Notes: generated by a model from the sequence alone, not told the origin. Shown: positions 49,320 to 59,367, numbered from the stretch's first letter. The stretch: DNA of 64,000 nt from Salinisphaera hydrothermalis C41B8 (GCF_000732535.1 NZ_APNK01000019.1:1-64000); one strand, 5' to 3'. Made by a program: numbers and translations.

Positions 49320-52037
49320 ATGGCGCAAACGACAGTCAAACAGCTGGCATCGGAAGTCGGTATTCCGGTGGAGCGACTTGTCTCGCGCTTGGCCGAGGCG
49401 GGCGTGTCCGCTTCGTCGGCCGACGATCAGATCAGCGACGACGATAAACTCAAGCTGTTGCGTCACTTGCGCTCGGCGGAAAGTAGCCGGTCGGGTGGAA
49501 AGCTGGGTGCGAAGCGTTCGAGCGTGTCCCTGCGACGCCGCTCGACGTCCGAGCTCAAGGTAAACACCGGGCGTGGTGGATCGTCGGGACGCACGGTCAG
49601 CGTCGAGGTGCGCAAACGCCGGACCTATGCGAATCGGGGGCAGCAGTCCGACGATGAGCAGGCTCCGGCGCGCGCGCCTGAAGCCGAGGCGAGCGAGATC
49701 ACGCAAGAGCAGGCCGAGGCCCAGCGCGTAGCCGAGCAGGAACGCGCGGAAGCCGAGGCCGCCGAGCGTGCCCGCCGCGAGGAAGAAGAACGCAAGGAGG
49801 CCGAAGAGCGCGCGCGTCGCGAGGAAGAAGAACGCCAGCGCGCTGAAGCCGAAGCCAAGCGTCAGGCCCAGATCCAGGCACAGAAGGAAGCCGAGGCTCA
49901 GGCCAACCGCGAAGCCATGGAGCGTGAACGTGCGCGCCTTGGCGTGCGCGTGGACGCCGCGCGCTCCCGGGCGCAGGAAAACCTGCGTCGTGCCGCGGAA
50001 AGCCATGGCCGGACCGAAGAAGACGTGGCGCGTGAACGCGAGCGCGAACGCGCCGCGCGCGGACAAGCCCAGCCTGCTAACGCCGCGGGCGATGCCGGCA
50101 AGGGCAAGGGTAAGTCGCGCAAGGAACTGCATGTCGCGGAAGGCAAGCAGGGCCGGCGCAAGGACAAGAAAAAGCGTGGCGGCGGCCGTCGACAGAAGAA
50201 TGTCAACGTGGCTACCGAGCACACTTTCGAGCGGCCGACTGCGCCGGTTGTGCGCGACGTCGAAATCCCGGAACTCATCACTGTGGCCGATCTGGCACAG
50301 CGGATGGCGGTCAAGGGCGGCGAAGTGCTCAAGCGCATGATGAAGCTGGGCGTCATGGCGACCATCAACCAGACGGTCGACCAGGAAACCGCGCAGATCA
50401 TCGTCGAGGAGATGGGGCACAACCCCAAGCCTGTGAGCTCGGAAACCGCCGAGGAAGCGCTGGCCCAGGAAGTACGCGCCGAAGAAGATCAGGTCGAAGG
50501 CGTCGCCCGTGCGCCCGTGGTTACGATCATGGGGCACGTCGACCACGGCAAGACCTCGCTGCTAGACTACATCCGGCGGACCAAGGTGCAGGCCGGCGAA
50601 GCCGGTGGCATCACGCAGCATATCGGCGCCTATCACGTGAAGCACGACAAGGGCGCGATCACGTTTATCGATACGCCCGGCCACGCCGCGTTTACCCGCA
50701 TGCGGGCGCGTGGCGCCGAAATCACCGATATCGCGATCCTTATCGTGGCCGCGGATGACGGCGTCATGCCGCAGACCAAGGAATCGATCCAGCATGCGCG
50801 CGCGGCGGGCGTACCGATCGTGGTTGCGGTGACCAAGATGGACGTGTCCGGCGCGGATATCGAGAAGGTCAAGTCGGGTCTGGCGAGCGAAGATCTCATT
50901 CCCGAAGATTGGGGCGGCGACATCCAGGTGGTCCCCGTTTCCTCCAAGACTGGCGAGGGTGTCGACGATCTGCTGGACGCGGTGCTGCTGCAGGCCGAAG
51001 TCAGCGAATTCAAGGCGCCGATCGACGTCGCCGCGCGCGGCGTGGTGATCGAGTCGAGCCTCGAGACGGGCCGTGGCCCGGTCGCGACGATTCTGGTCAA
51101 GGCGGGCAAGCTCAAGCGGGGTGACAGCATCCTCGCCGGGCCGCACTACGGCCGCGTTCGCGCGATGTTCAACGAGCTCGGCGAACAGGTGAAAGAAGCC
51201 GGCCCGTCGATTCCGGTCGAGGTGCTCGGTCTTTCGGGTACGCCGGAAGCCGGCGACGATGCCTTCGTTGTGGCCAACGAGAAAAAGGCCCGCGAAATCG
51301 CTGCCCAGCGCGAGGAACACCAGCGCGAGTCGAAGCTGGCCCAACAGCAGGCGGCTCGGCTCGAGGAAGTGTTCTCCGCGATCGGCGAAGACGGCCCGGC
51401 CGAGAGCAAGGATCTCAACCTGCTCATCAAGGGCGACGTGCAAGGCAGCGTGGAAGCGCTGGTCGAGTCGTTGCGCAAGATCCCGAGCGAAGAGGTCAAG
51501 ATCCGTATCGTGTCGAGCGGCGTGGGCGGTATCAGCGAGTCGGACGTGGAACTGGCGCTCGCGTCACAGGCGATCATCATCGGTTTCAACGTTCGTGCCG
51601 ATAACAAGGCGCGCAAGACGATCGCGGAAACCGGCGTGGACGTGCGCTATTACAGCGTGATCTACGAAGCGATCCAGGACGTCACCGACGCCGTCAGCGG
51701 TCTGCTCGGTACCGAGCTGCGCGAAGAGATCATCGGCCTAGCCGAGGTTCGCGACGTGTTCCGCTCGTCCAAGCTCGGCGCGATTGCCGGTTGTGTGGTC
51801 GTCGACGGCGCCGTGGTGCGAGGTCAGCCGATCCGCGTGCTGCGCAATAACGTGGTCGTCTACGAAGGCGAGCTCGAGTCGCTGCGTCGTCACAAGGACG
51901 CTGTGGACCGCGTGCCGGCGGGTACCGAGTGCGGTATCGGCGTGAAGAACTACAACGACGTGAAGCCGGGCGATCAGATCGAGGTGTATGAGCGCACCGA
52001 GGTGCAGCGCAAGGTCGCCGATACCGAAACGGCCTGA
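49320..52037 (+). CDS. infB: Translation initiation factor IF-2
   Basis: GTPase that places initiator tRNA on the 30S subunit. 905 residues. The N-terminus has an IF2 N1 domain ([16 protein letters not shown]), then a very charged Glu/Arg/Ala helix (about 130-260) and a second IF2-N domain (about 310-380). The GTPase domain (from about 400) has [28 protein letters not shown] and VVAVTKMD, followed by the C-terminal tRNA-binding domain. The start is ATG 49320 with GGAG upstream; longer frames overlap nusA. Confidence 0.97.
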   Translation: MAQTTVKQLASEVGIPVERLVSRLAEAGVSASSADDQISDDDKLKLLRHLRSAESSRSGGKLGAKRSSVSLRRRSTSELKVNTGRGGSSGRTVSVEVRKRRTYANRGQQSDDEQAPARAPEAEASEITQEQAEAQRVAEQERAEAEAAERARREEEERKEAEERARREEEERQRAEAEAKRQAQIQAQKEAEAQANREAMERERARLGVRVDAARSRAQENLRRAAESHGRTEEDVARERERERAARGQAQPANAAGDAGKGKGKSRKELHVAEGKQGRRKDKKKRGGGRRQKNVNVATEHTFERPTAPVVRDVEIPELITVADLAQRMAVKGGEVLKRMMKLGVMATINQTVDQETAQIIVEEMGHNPKPVSSETAEEALAQEVRAEEDQVEGVARAPVVTIMGHVDHGKTSLLDYIRRTKVQAGEAGGITQHIGAYHVKHDKGAITFIDTPGHAAFTRMRARGAEITDIAILIVAADDGVMPQTKESIQHARAAGVPIVVAVTKMDVSGADIEKVKSGLASEDLIPEDWGGDIQVVPVSSKTGEGVDDLLDAVLLQAEVSEFKAPIDVAARGVVIESSLETGRGPVATILVKAGKLKRGDSILAGPHYGRVRAMFNELGEQVKEAGPSIPVEVLGLSGTPEAGDDAFVVANEKKAREIAAQREEHQRESKLAQQQAARLEEVFSAIGEDGPAESKDLNLLIKGDVQGSVEALVESLRKIPSEEVKIRIVSSGVGGISESDVELALASQAIIIGFNVRADNKARKTIAETGVDVRYYSVIYEAIQDVTDAVSGLLGTELREEIIGLAEVRDVFRSSKLGAIAGCVVVDGAVVRGQPIRVLRNNVVVYEGELESLRRHKDAVDRVPAGTECGIGVKNYNDVKPGDQIEVYERTEVQRKVADTETA

Positions 52038-52045
52038 TATCGGTA

Positions 52046-52474
52046 ATGGCACGAGAATTCTCACGTCGTGAGCGTGTAGGTGAGGAACTCAAGCGTGAGC
52101 TTGGGATCCTCATCACCACGCAGGTCAAGGATCCGCGGGTGTCGTTGGTGACCATCACCGATGTCGATGTGTCCCCGGATCTGAAACACGCCAAGGTGTA
52201 CGTCGGCAATTTCGACGTGACCGCGCCTGCCGAGAAGTCGGCGGAGGCCGTCGAAGGGCTGCGCGCGGCCCGCGGTTATCTGAAGAAACAGCTCGGCAAA
52301 CGGCTTCGTCTGCGCGTAATGCCGGATCTCCGCTTCGTGGAGGACGCCACCGAGCGCGAGGCGCAGCGCCTGGACCAGATCATCTCCAGTGCGGTGCGTG
52401 AGGATCGCGCGAATGCAGAGTCCGCCGAGCCCACGGACGAAGACTCGACAGACCCGGATCGTGGCGCGTCGTAA
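52046..52474 (+). CDS. rbfA: 30S ribosome-binding factor RbfA
   Basis: Cold-related factor that binds helix 1 of 16S rRNA in late 30S assembly. The 142-residue KH-fold protein has RVGEELKRELGILITTQVKDPRVSLVTITDVDVSPDLKHAKVYV and LKKQLGKRLRLRVMPDLRFVED, typical RbfA text, then an acidic tail. It starts 8 bp after infB and overlaps truB by 14 bp. Confidence 0.94.
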   Translation: MAREFSRRERVGEELKRELGILITTQVKDPRVSLVTITDVDVSPDLKHAKVYVGNFDVTAPAEKSAEAVEGLRAARGYLKKQLGKRLRLRVMPDLRFVEDATEREAQRLDQIISSAVREDRANAESAEPTDEDSTDPDRGAS

Positions 52475-53384
52475 AAAAGGACGTGACGTCGACGGGGTGA
52501 TTTTGCTGGACAAGCCGTTGGGCTTGTCCTCGAATCACGCCCTCCAGCGCGTCCGACGCGCTTTCGACGCCCGCAAGGCCGGCCATACCGGCAGTCTCGA
52601 TCCTCTGGCCACCGGCTTGTTGCCGATATGCCTCGGCGAGGCAACGAAGCTCTCGTCCTATCTGCTGGAGTCGGACAAGCATTATCGCGTCACCGCGCGG
52701 CTCGGATACGAGACCACGACCGGTGACGCCGAAGGCGAGATGTCGCGTGCCAGCGATGTCGATATGCCGACGGGCGTTGCGCTCGATACCCTGCTGGCCG
52801 GCTTCGTGGGCCCGCAACAGCAGATTCCGCCGATGTATTCGGCGCTGAAGGTCGACGGCAAGCCCCTTTACGAATATGCCCGCGAAGGACAGACGATCGA
52901 ACGCGCGCCGCGGCCGATCACCGTCCATTCTGTCGAGCTCGTTGAGGCCGGAGACGGCCGACTCACGCTCGACGTCGCCGTGAGCAGCGGCACGTACGTC
53001 CGTACGCTGGTCGAGGACATCGCCCGGGCCTGGGGCGGCTGTGCCCACGTCGCGGCGCTGCGCCGGACCCGGGTTGGCCCGTTGGGCTTCGAGCGGCCGA
53101 TGATCGATCTCGAGCAGATCGAGTCCGCGGCCAACGAAGATCCCGCCCGGCTCGGGAATTGGTTGCAGCCGATCTCGTCCTTGATCGCCGATTGGCCGCG
53201 GGTACGGCTGGATTCCGAGCAGACAGAGGCTGTATTACACGGTCAACGCCTGCGTGGCGACTGGGAAGCCGGCGACACATTGGTCCGGCTGGAGTCGGAT
53301 GACGGTCTGCTGCTCGGGCTCGGGCGTTGTGAAATCGAGGGCGAATTGCGGCCGAAGCGCCTGTTTGCGCGCCCACAGCCGTAA
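52461..53384 (+). CDS. truB: tRNA pseudouridine-55 synthase
   Basis: Makes pseudouridine 55 in the T-loop of tRNAs. 307 residues. Catalytic Asp47 lies in GHTGSLDPLATGLLPICLGEATK; YRVTARLGYETTTGDAEGE, QIPPMYSALKVDGKPLYEYAR and SGTYVRTLVEDIA are family motifs, and a PUA domain ends the protein. The start is GTG 52461, giving ARRKKGRDVDGVILLDKP, which matches E. coli in position. It overlaps the rbfA end by 14 bp, implying coupling. Confidence 0.94.
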   Translation: MARRKKGRDVDGVILLDKPLGLSSNHALQRVRRAFDARKAGHTGSLDPLATGLLPICLGEATKLSSYLLESDKHYRVTARLGYETTTGDAEGEMSRASDVDMPTGVALDTLLAGFVGPQQQIPPMYSALKVDGKPLYEYAREGQTIERAPRPITVHSVELVEAGDGRLTLDVAVSSGTYVRTLVEDIARAWGGCAHVAALRRTRVGPLGFERPMIDLEQIESAANEDPARLGNWLQPISSLIADWPRVRLDSEQTEAVLHGQRLRGDWEAGDTLVRLESDDGLLLGLGRCEIEGELRPKRLFARPQP

Positions 53385-53421
53385 ATGCGCCTAAATCCCC
53401 TAAGATAGTGGGCGGCATCGG

Positions 53422-53450
53422 TTGTGCCGTGGCCACTTCGCCGCTAGAAT
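53422..53450 (+). promoter_or_regulatory. Candidate promoter of rpsO
   Basis: TTGTGC (53422-53427), 17 bp, TAGAAT (53445-53450), located after truB and about 160 bp before rpsO, where E. coli also has an rpsO promoter. Confidence 0.45.
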
Positions 53451-53500
53451 ACGCGCTCCATTGAATCCGGCGGTCCATTCTTAACAACTGGCCGCGCACG

Positions 53501-53555
53501 GGCTTTTTCCAAACGGTGAGCTGAACGTCGACTTGGCCCCGGTTTGGAAAAAGCC
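53501..53555. repeat. Perfect 14-bp inverted repeat in the rpsO leader
   Basis: GGCTTTTTCCAAAC (53501-53514) and GTTTGGAAAAAGCC (53542-53555) are exact inverted copies around a 27-nt loop, ending 55 bp before the rpsO ATG. It lies downstream of the candidate promoter, so it would be in the mRNA leader. No T-run follows. Confidence 0.82.
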
Positions 53556-53610
53556 AGACTGCATCACAATCCAGTTGTGCGGACTCGCCAAAACAACTCC
53601 AGGAGTGATT

Positions 53611-53880
53611 ATGGCTCTGTCGACGCAAGAAAAAGCCGACGTCATCGAGAAATACGGACGCGGTTCGAACGACACGGGTTCGCCCGAAGTACAGATCGCG
53701 CTGCTGACGACTCGCATCAGCCAGCTCGGCGCTCATTTCGACCAGCACAAGGGCGACCATCATTCGCGTCGCGGCTTGCTGAAAATGGTCAATCGTCGCC
53801 GCAAGCTGCTCGATTACGTCAAACGTCATGACGCCAATCGCTACAAGGCGATCATTCAGGACCTGGGTCTGCGCCGTTAA
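53611..53880 (+). CDS. rpsO: 30S ribosomal protein S15
   Basis: Binds 16S rRNA early in 30S assembly. 89 residues, the canonical length, with [50 protein letters not shown] and the C-terminal [15 protein letters not shown] 53611 follows CAGGAG. A long hairpin in the leader may mediate control, since S15 represses its own translation in E. coli. A terminator separates it from pnp. Confidence 0.97.
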   Translation: MALSTQEKADVIEKYGRGSNDTGSPEVQIALLTTRISQLGAHFDQHKGDHHSRRGLLKMVNRRRKLLDYVKRHDANRYKAIIQDLGLRR

Positions 53881-53909
53881 ACGCGCGGTCGGTTCCGATT
53901 GATCGTACG

Positions 53910-53947
53910 AAGCGCCCCTCGGGATGCCCGAGTCGGGCGCTTTTTTG
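53910..53947 (+). terminator. Terminator between rpsO and pnp
   Basis: A stem AAGCGCCC/GGGCGCTT topped by CTCGGG/CCCGAG, followed by T6. The rpsO-pnp spacer in E. coli also holds a terminator with read-through into pnp. Confidence 0.88.
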
Positions 53948-53978
53948 TTTTCGAAAGCAGGAAGTCAGGAAAAAATAC

Positions 53979-56102
53979 GTGAGTAAAGTAGAAGTCACCA
54001 GCCGGCAAACCTTCCAGTACGGTGAGCACAACGTCACCCTGGAAACCGGTGAAATCGCGCGCCAGGCAGACGGCGCGGTCATGGTCAGCATGGGCGACAC
54101 CGTGGTTCTCGTGACCGCGGTGGGCAAGAAGGAAGCCAAGCCCGACGCCAATTTCTTTCCGCTGACCGTCAATTATCAGGAACGGACCTACGCCGGCGGC
54201 AAGATTCCGGGCGGGTTCTTCAAGCGCGAAGGGCGCCCGGGCGAGAAGGAGACGCTGACCTGTCGTCTCATCGACCGGCCGATCCGTCCGCTGTTCCCGA
54301 AGGGCTTCTATAACGAAGTCCAGATCATCGCGACCGTGATGTCGGTCGATCCGGAAATCGATTCGGACATTCCGGCGATGATCGGTGCCTCGGCCGCGCT
54401 CGCACTGTCCGGCATGCCGTTCGACGGCCCGATCGGCGGCGCGCGCGTCGGCTACGCCAACGGCGAATACGTGTTGAATCCGAGCGCGACCCAGCTCAAG
54501 GACAGCGACCTCAACCTGGTCGTCGCCGGTACCTCCGACGCGGTGCTGATGGTCGAATCCGAAGCGAAGCAGCTGTCGGAAGAGATCATGCTGGGTGCCG
54601 TGTTGTTCGGCCATGAACAGCTGCAGGCGGCCATCAAGGCGATTTCGGCGCTGACCGCCGAAGCCGGCAAGCCGGCCTGGGACTGGCAGGCGCCGGCCAA
54701 GGACGAGTCGCTGGCTGAAGCCGTGGCGCGCGTTGCCTCCGACGACGTCACCGCCGCCTACCAGATCGCCGATAAGCAGGAGCGCCAGGCGCGCCTGGGC
54801 GAGATCAAGGATAAGGTGGTCGAGGAACTGGCCGCGGCCGAAGGCGAGGATGGCTATGCGTCCGAAGACGTCAAGGCCGCTCTGGGCGACCTCGAGAAGA
54901 AGACGGTACGTTCGCGCATCCTCGAAGGTCAGCCGCGTATTGACGGCCGCGACACCCGCACCGTGCGCGATCTGACGATCCGCACCGGCGTGCTGCCGCG
55001 GACTCACGGTTCCGCGCTGTTCACCCGTGGCGAGACGCAGGCGCTGGCGGTGGCCACGCTGGGTACCGGCCGCGATGCACAGCTGATCGACGCGGTGGAA
55101 GGCAAGTATGAAGATCCGTTCATGCTGCACTACAACTTTCCGCCGTACTGCGTCGGCGAGACCGGCTTCATGGGCAGCCCCAAGCGCCGCGAGATCGGTC
55201 ACGGCAAGCTGGCCAAGCGCGGCATCATGGGCGTGCTGCCGGACCTCGAAAACGAGTTCCCCTACGTCATGCGTGTGGTCTCGGAAGTCACCGAATCCAA
55301 CGGCTCGTCGTCGATGGCCTCGGTCTGCGGCACCAGTCTGGCACTGATGGACGCCGGTGTGCCGATCAAGGCGCCGGTGGCCGGCGTGGCCATGGGCCTG
55401 ATCAAGGAAGGCGACAAGTTCGCCGTGCTCACCGACATCCTGGGCGACGAGGATCACCTCGGCGACATGGACTTCAAGGTGGCGGGCTCCAAGAACGGCG
55501 TCACCGCGCTGCAGATGGACATCAAGATCGGCGGTATCACCCGCGAGATCATGGAAGTCGCGCTGGATCAGGCCAAGGAAGGCCGGATGCACATCCTCGG
55601 CGTGATGTCCGAGGCGATCGACGCCCCGCGCAAGGAAGTCTCCGAGTGGGCGCCGCGCATCTTCACGATCAAGATCGACTCCGAGAAGATCCGCGACGTC
55701 ATCGGCAAGGGCGGCGCCACCATCCGCTCGATCACCGAGGAAACCGGGGCGTCCATCGACATCGAGGACGACGGCACGATCCACGTGGCCGCAGTCGACA
55801 AGTCGGCGGCCGATCTCGCGATCAAACGGATCGAGGAGATCACCAAGGATATCGAAGCCGGTCAGATCTACGAGGGCAAGGTCGTTCGCATCGTCGACTT
55901 CGGCGCCTTCGTTAATCTGGCGCCGGGCCGTGATGGTCTGGTCCATATCTCGCAGATCGCCCAGCATCGGGTCGAGAACGTCTCGGACGAGCTGTCCGAA
56001 GGCGAGATGGTCAAGGTCAAGGTTCTGGAAGTCGACCGTCAGGGCCGTGTGCGCCTGTCGATGAAGGAACTGGCTGAACCCGAGGAAAGCGCCGAAGAGT
56101 AA
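53979..56102 (+). CDS. pnp: Polynucleotide phosphorylase
   Basis: 3'-5' phosphorolytic exoribonuclease and degradosome component. The 707-residue protein has two RNase PH domains (1-~220 and ~310-545) joined by an alpha domain, the second carrying [23 protein letters not shown], then a KH domain ([25 protein letters not shown]) and an S1 domain ([31 protein letters not shown]). The start is GTG 53979 preceded by CAGGAAGTCAGGA. Confidence 0.97.
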   Translation: MSKVEVTSRQTFQYGEHNVTLETGEIARQADGAVMVSMGDTVVLVTAVGKKEAKPDANFFPLTVNYQERTYAGGKIPGGFFKREGRPGEKETLTCRLIDRPIRPLFPKGFYNEVQIIATVMSVDPEIDSDIPAMIGASAALALSGMPFDGPIGGARVGYANGEYVLNPSATQLKDSDLNLVVAGTSDAVLMVESEAKQLSEEIMLGAVLFGHEQLQAAIKAISALTAEAGKPAWDWQAPAKDESLAEAVARVASDDVTAAYQIADKQERQARLGEIKDKVVEELAAAEGEDGYASEDVKAALGDLEKKTVRSRILEGQPRIDGRDTRTVRDLTIRTGVLPRTHGSALFTRGETQALAVATLGTGRDAQLIDAVEGKYEDPFMLHYNFPPYCVGETGFMGSPKRREIGHGKLAKRGIMGVLPDLENEFPYVMRVVSEVTESNGSSSMASVCGTSLALMDAGVPIKAPVAGVAMGLIKEGDKFAVLTDILGDEDHLGDMDFKVAGSKNGVTALQMDIKIGGITREIMEVALDQAKEGRMHILGVMSEAIDAPRKEVSEWAPRIFTIKIDSEKIRDVIGKGGATIRSITEETGASIDIEDDGTIHVAAVDKSAADLAIKRIEEITKDIEAGQIYEGKVVRIVDFGAFVNLAPGRDGLVHISQIAQHRVENVSDELSEGEMVKVKVLEVDRQGRVRLSMKELAEPEESAEE

Positions 56103-56138
56103 TTTCGCTTCGGCAGCGAGCCATAACGGCAACGCGAA

Positions 56139-56166
56139 GGGCGCCTCTCCGGAGGCGCCTTTTTTA
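56139..56166 (+). terminator. Terminator after pnp
   Basis: GGCGCCTC (56141-56148) and GAGGCGCC (56153-56160) form a stem followed by T5. It ends the rimP-pnp operon. Confidence 0.87.
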
Positions 56167-56847
56167 TGGCTCTTCGCATATTAGCGGGCCGATGCAAAAC
56201 CGGATCATGGTCTCGGCTGGATGGTTAGGTGGGCTGCGGTGCCACCGTTCACGGAATACGCTAAGCCCTAATGCGCCGCGTCTGTATTCCCGTCCCGTTG
56301 TGCGGCGACGGCGAGGCGTGGTGTCGGCGGGTGTCCGGCGCACGGCGCCGGTGCGTCCAGCCTGTCTGAGCATCGCCAAAGCGATGCGCCATTGTCATCG
56401 ACCAGGTGGGCGCATCCCGCCGGCACCACGCCTCGCCGTGAACCGGCGAAGCCAGCGCTGTGCCGGGTGCTCTTCTCTTGGTTACTTCTCTTGAGCAAGC
56501 AAGAGAAGTGACTCGCGCTGCAGCGCGAAACCAAAGGCCGGCGAAGACCCGCAGGTTAGACTGTTCGAGTGCGAGGTCGGAGGGGCTGACCCATTGCATG
56601 GCTTAGTCGTATCTACCCATGCCTGAACCCCCGGGACTCGCCGGAATCATGGCCCCACTAACCCGCGATGAACCTTTTTTTATGGGGTTCGCGTATTCAC
56701 AAGGCCATGGCGCCCTGTGAATCGAGACGCTTCAGGTATGGCGCCTGAAGAAATCCGCGAAGAACTTTTGATGCGCGCGGCCGCCGAATGAGCGGTTCAT
56801 GTTCAGGGCGAGAGCCCTGAAAACTCCGACGATGGGATCGTGACCAT
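56167..56847. other. Hairpin-rich spacer without recognisable gene
   Basis: About 680 bp. Inverted repeats include ACTTCTCTTG with CAAGAGAAGT (56484-56509), the palindrome CGCGCTGCAGCGCG (56514-56527), CTTCAGG with CCTGAAG (near 56730-56750) and TTCAGGG with CCCTGAA (near 56801-56821). Open frames on both strands are Arg/Pro-rich with no protein-like features. The TTCTCTTG...CAAGAGAA part followed by a CGAAACCAAAG-like end resembles intergenic repeat text common in GC-rich gammaproteobacteria. Confidence 0.55.
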
Positions 56848-56875
56848 AAAAAAAGCCCCCTTGGGTAAGGGGGCT
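56848..56875 (-). terminator. Terminator of the candidate small RNA (and of phaR)
   Basis: AGCCCCCTT and AAGGGGGCT pair over 9 bp around a 4-nt loop; on the minus strand seven T follow. Confidence 0.9.
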
Positions 56876-56936
56876 AAGTGCGAGAAAGGCCGTTAGGCCT
56901 TTCGGAGGAGATTCGAGGGTCGCCTTGGCGACCGAG
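56848..56936 (-). ncRNA. Candidate small RNA
   Basis: Minus strand. From a start near 56935 the RNA would form hairpin 1 (arms GGTCGC and GCGACC), a single-stranded CUCCUCC (56904-56910), hairpin 2 (GAAAGGCC/GGCCTTTC, 8 bp) and a terminator hairpin with a T-run (56848-56875). About 90 nt, no open frame. A sigma-70 promoter lies directly upstream. It is on the same strand as phaR and could instead be a 3' UTR product, but the separate promoter argues for its own gene. The CUCCUCC stretch is complementary to ribosome-binding sites. Family not recognised. Confidence 0.6.
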
Positions 56937-56941
56937 ACCTA

Positions 56942-56969
56942 AGTATAGTACGACTTTCGTATAAATCAA
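56942..56969 (-). promoter_or_regulatory. Promoter of the candidate small RNA
   Basis: On the minus strand, TTGATT (56964-56969), 16 bp, TATACT (56942-56947), in an AT-rich island between phaR and the hairpins. Confidence 0.6.
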
Positions 56970-56999
56970 GCAACGACGATCGGAAAATTTTTAGGGTTG

Positions 57000-57533
57000 T
57001 CAGTCCGATGAGCGAGCCTCGTGGCTATCGGGCGTGTCCGGGTCTTCGTCGGTCGTCTGTAACTCTTGAGGCGGGGATGCATCGCGTCGCGCCAGATTGG
57101 AAAGAAACTCGCGCCGCACACTTCGCCATATCGGCAACTGATCCTGCGACAGCTCACGTAGGGCGGCCAGCGGGGTGTTGGCGCCCAGTAAGCGGCGGAG
57201 GCGCCCTCGGAACTGTGACTGCTGTTCGTTGAAGAACTCCAGCGACAGTTCGAGATAGGAACTCATCGTGCTCTGCATCGAATCGCCGTAAAAACGGATG
57301 ATGTTGCGTAACACCTCGGTCCGAAAGATCGGGTTTCCGCCTTCTTCCTGCTCGCTGATCACCTGCAACAGGATGCTGCGTGTGATATCGCGGCCGCTGC
57401 GCTTATCGACGACCTTGAAGTCTTCGTTGGCGATCACGAGTTGGCGAATGTTTTCGAGGGTGATATAGCGGCTGACTTCGGTGTCGTACAGCCGGCGGTT
57501 CGGATATTTCTTGATGATCCGTTCGGAGGGCAT
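57000..57533 (-). CDS. phaR: Polyhydroxyalkanoate synthesis regulator PhaR
   Basis: Binds DNA and PHA granules to regulate phasin genes. The 177-residue protein has the PhaR N-terminal DNA-binding domain (RIIKKYPNRRLYDTEVSRYITLENIRQLV, residues 5-35) and the accumulation domain (DITRSILLQVISEQEEGGNPIFRTEVLRNIIRFYGDSMQ), then a charged tail. PHA synthase genes are not in the window. It faces pnp across the hairpin-rich spacer. Confidence 0.92.
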   Translation of the reverse strand: MPSERIIKKYPNRRLYDTEVSRYITLENIRQLVIANEDFKVVDKRSGRDITRSILLQVISEQEEGGNPIFRTEVLRNIIRFYGDSMQSTMSSYLELSLEFFNEQQSQFRGRLRRLLGANTPLAALRELSQDQLPIWRSVRREFLSNLARRDASPPQELQTTDEDPDTPDSHEARSSD

Positions 57534-57894
57534 CGGCGTCTCGATTACGGCGTAGCGCGAGCATTGACGTCAGTGTGCCAGACGCTTGGCCAAAGGCCGA
57601 TGATTCACGTTGGCGCAGTGTGCGCCTGCTGTGAACCCTGTCGCGGCATTTTTGAACGGCGGGACGATGTGATGGGAGTTCGAGCGAGCACGCCCGATCA
57701 TGCGTTATCGCGTTCAAGCGAAGTATGGCGTGTGTAAGGCAACAGCCCGCGCGTCATACGGGCTGTTGCGTTCGCTGCTCGGGGCAGGCTGGGGCCGCGA
57801 CCGTTTCCACCGCAACCGCCGCCGCAATCCGGCACGACGAAGCAAATACGACAGCGCCAGCCCGCAGCTCCGGCGACGAAGCCGCGGCCGGAAT
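57534..57894. other. Spacer between dksA and phaR
   Basis: 361 bp without a convincing gene. It contains an 11-bp perfect stem, GCAACAGCCCG (57739-57749) with CGGGCTGTTGC (57759-57769), downstream of dksA but without a T-run. The rest should hold the phaR promoter. Confidence 0.5.
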
Positions 57895-58338
57895 TCAGCG
57901 CCCGAGCTGGCGCTCCCGGATCTCGTCCAGGCTCTTGCAATCGACGCAGAGCGTCGCTGTCGGACGTGCTTCGAGACGGCGAATACCGATCTCCGTACCG
58001 CAAGTCTCGCAGAACCCGTATTCGTCACGATCGACGCGGGCAATCCCTTGATCGATCTTGCGAATGAGCTTGCGCTCACGATCGCGCGTGCGCAGTTCGA
58101 GGCTGAACTCCGACTCCTGGCTCGCGCGGTCGGTCGGATCCGGGAAGTTGGCCGCCTCATCCTTCATGTGATGCATGGTGCGGTCGACTTCCTCCATGAG
58201 CTCTTTTTTCCACTGCACGAGGATGCCGCGAAAGTGCTCGCGCTGCGCCTCGTTCATGTATTCCTCGTCCTCGTTCGGGACGTAGGGCGTAAACTCTTGA
58301 GGCGCGTCGAGTTTTGACGTGTTTTCCGTAGTCGCCAT
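57895..58338 (-). CDS. dksA: RNA polymerase-binding transcription factor DksA
   Basis: Works with ppGpp at the polymerase secondary channel to control rRNA and amino-acid promoters. 147 residues: a long coiled coil with the acidic tip DPTDRASQE (Asp67, Asp70, Ala72, equal to E. coli Asp71, Asp74, Ala76) and a four-Cys zinc finger (Cys110, Cys113, Cys131, Cys134). All key residues are present. The start is ATG 58338 (MATTENTSKL). Confidence 0.95.
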   Translation of the reverse strand: MATTENTSKLDAPQEFTPYVPNEDEEYMNEAQREHFRGILVQWKKELMEEVDRTMHHMKDEAANFPDPTDRASQESEFSLELRTRDRERKLIRKIDQGIARVDRDEYGFCETCGTEIGIRRLEARPTATLCVDCKSLDEIRERQLGR

Positions 58339-58486
58339 GGTGCTCTCGGGTCGACAAACAGCGCGTACCTTTAGCAAAAATGATGCCGCTGTGCAATCGA
58401 ATCTACGCGAGTTCGTGGGTTCGGGCGGGTTTCATGCCTCGACCTGCGCACTTGTTCGCTCGATAGCGGGCAGGTGTTCATACATA

Positions 58487-59260
58487 TCAACGACTGTCGT
58501 GGCCTGTTTTGACATCGATCAACGGATAATCGGTTTCCATATACAGCAATGTCGCGCCGATCACCGCAGCTGGCATCACGACGAGATTGGCCAGCGGAAG
58601 CGCCGTCGCCAACGTAACCACGCTACCAAACCCCAGGTGGCGCCATCCCCGCGCATATAGCCGCTGCATCTTGGCGTCGAACGGCAGCCCGCGGTTGGCC
58701 ATCGGTTGGTCCAGATATTCGAATGCCAGCATGAAGGCGCCGAATACGAACCACAGCGGGGCGATCGCCAGATTGGCGACCGGGATGAACAGAAGCACCA
58801 GACTCACGAGGCCGAGGAGCGCGGCGCGCGAAGCGTAATAGCGCAGCCGGCGCAGCTCGCCGATCAACCCGTCCCACATTTCGCCGGCGATGCTCATGCC
58901 GCTGTTTGGCTCATGACCGGTGTGCAGTTTTTCGACGCGCGCCGAGAGCATGCCGTTGAACGGGCTGGCAATCAGATTGGCGAGCAGCGTGAAGAAGTAA
59001 CAGAACGCCAGCGTGCTGATGATCATACCTAGCCACCAGAGCACGTCCTCGAGCCAGGCCAGCCATGTCGGCAGGCCCGCCAGCCAGGCGTTGAGCCAGT
59101 CGTTGAGTTGCCAGCCCAACAGTCCCATGAGCGCGACGATCAGAACAACGTTCACCAGCACCGGCAGAATTACGTAGCGGCGCAGCCCTGGCGCGGTAAG
59201 CAAGCCGAAGCCGCGGGCGAGATAGCTCGGGCCGATGATCAGTTCGCTGACGGGATTCAT
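58487..59260 (-). CDS. cysZ: Sulfate transporter CysZ
   Basis: A 257-residue inner-membrane protein of the CysZ/EI24 family that brings sulfate in for cysteine synthesis. It starts GPSYLARGFGLLTAPGLRRYVILPVLVN, has NLIASPFNGMLSARVE and a C-terminal FEYLDQPMANRGLPF, all typical, with about four to six hydrophobic segments. dksA lies 148 bp downstream on the same strand. Confidence 0.9.
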   Translation of the reverse strand: MNPVSELIIGPSYLARGFGLLTAPGLRRYVILPVLVNVVLIVALMGLLGWQLNDWLNAWLAGLPTWLAWLEDVLWWLGMIISTLAFCYFFTLLANLIASPFNGMLSARVEKLHTGHEPNSGMSIAGEMWDGLIGELRRLRYYASRAALLGLVSLVLLFIPVANLAIAPLWFVFGAFMLAFEYLDQPMANRGLPFDAKMQRLYARGWRHLGFGSVVTLATALPLANLVVMPAAVIGATLLYMETDYPLIDVKTGHDSR

Positions 59261-59367
59261 CTTTCGTTCGATTAACGCGTCCTAGAGTATCGCTCGCATT
59301 CTAGTGGTTTCAGCGTCGACAGGCGTTGAAACACCGGGTCGAAAGCCACAGCGATCGAGAACAAGAC

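Noticed and set aside
49740-49910. Glu/Arg/Ala repeat tract in infB considered as a separate repeat element
   Set aside because: It is the normal charged helical linker of IF-2, in frame and continuous.
53877-56132. 751-codon minus-strand frame opposite pnp
   Set aside because: Mirrors the whole pnp gene and its flanks; no protein motifs and no start signal.
56192-56599. 100- and 112-codon frames in the pnp-phaR spacer
   Set aside because: Arg/Pro-rich, no start signals, overlapping each other antisense; judged part of an intergenic repeat.
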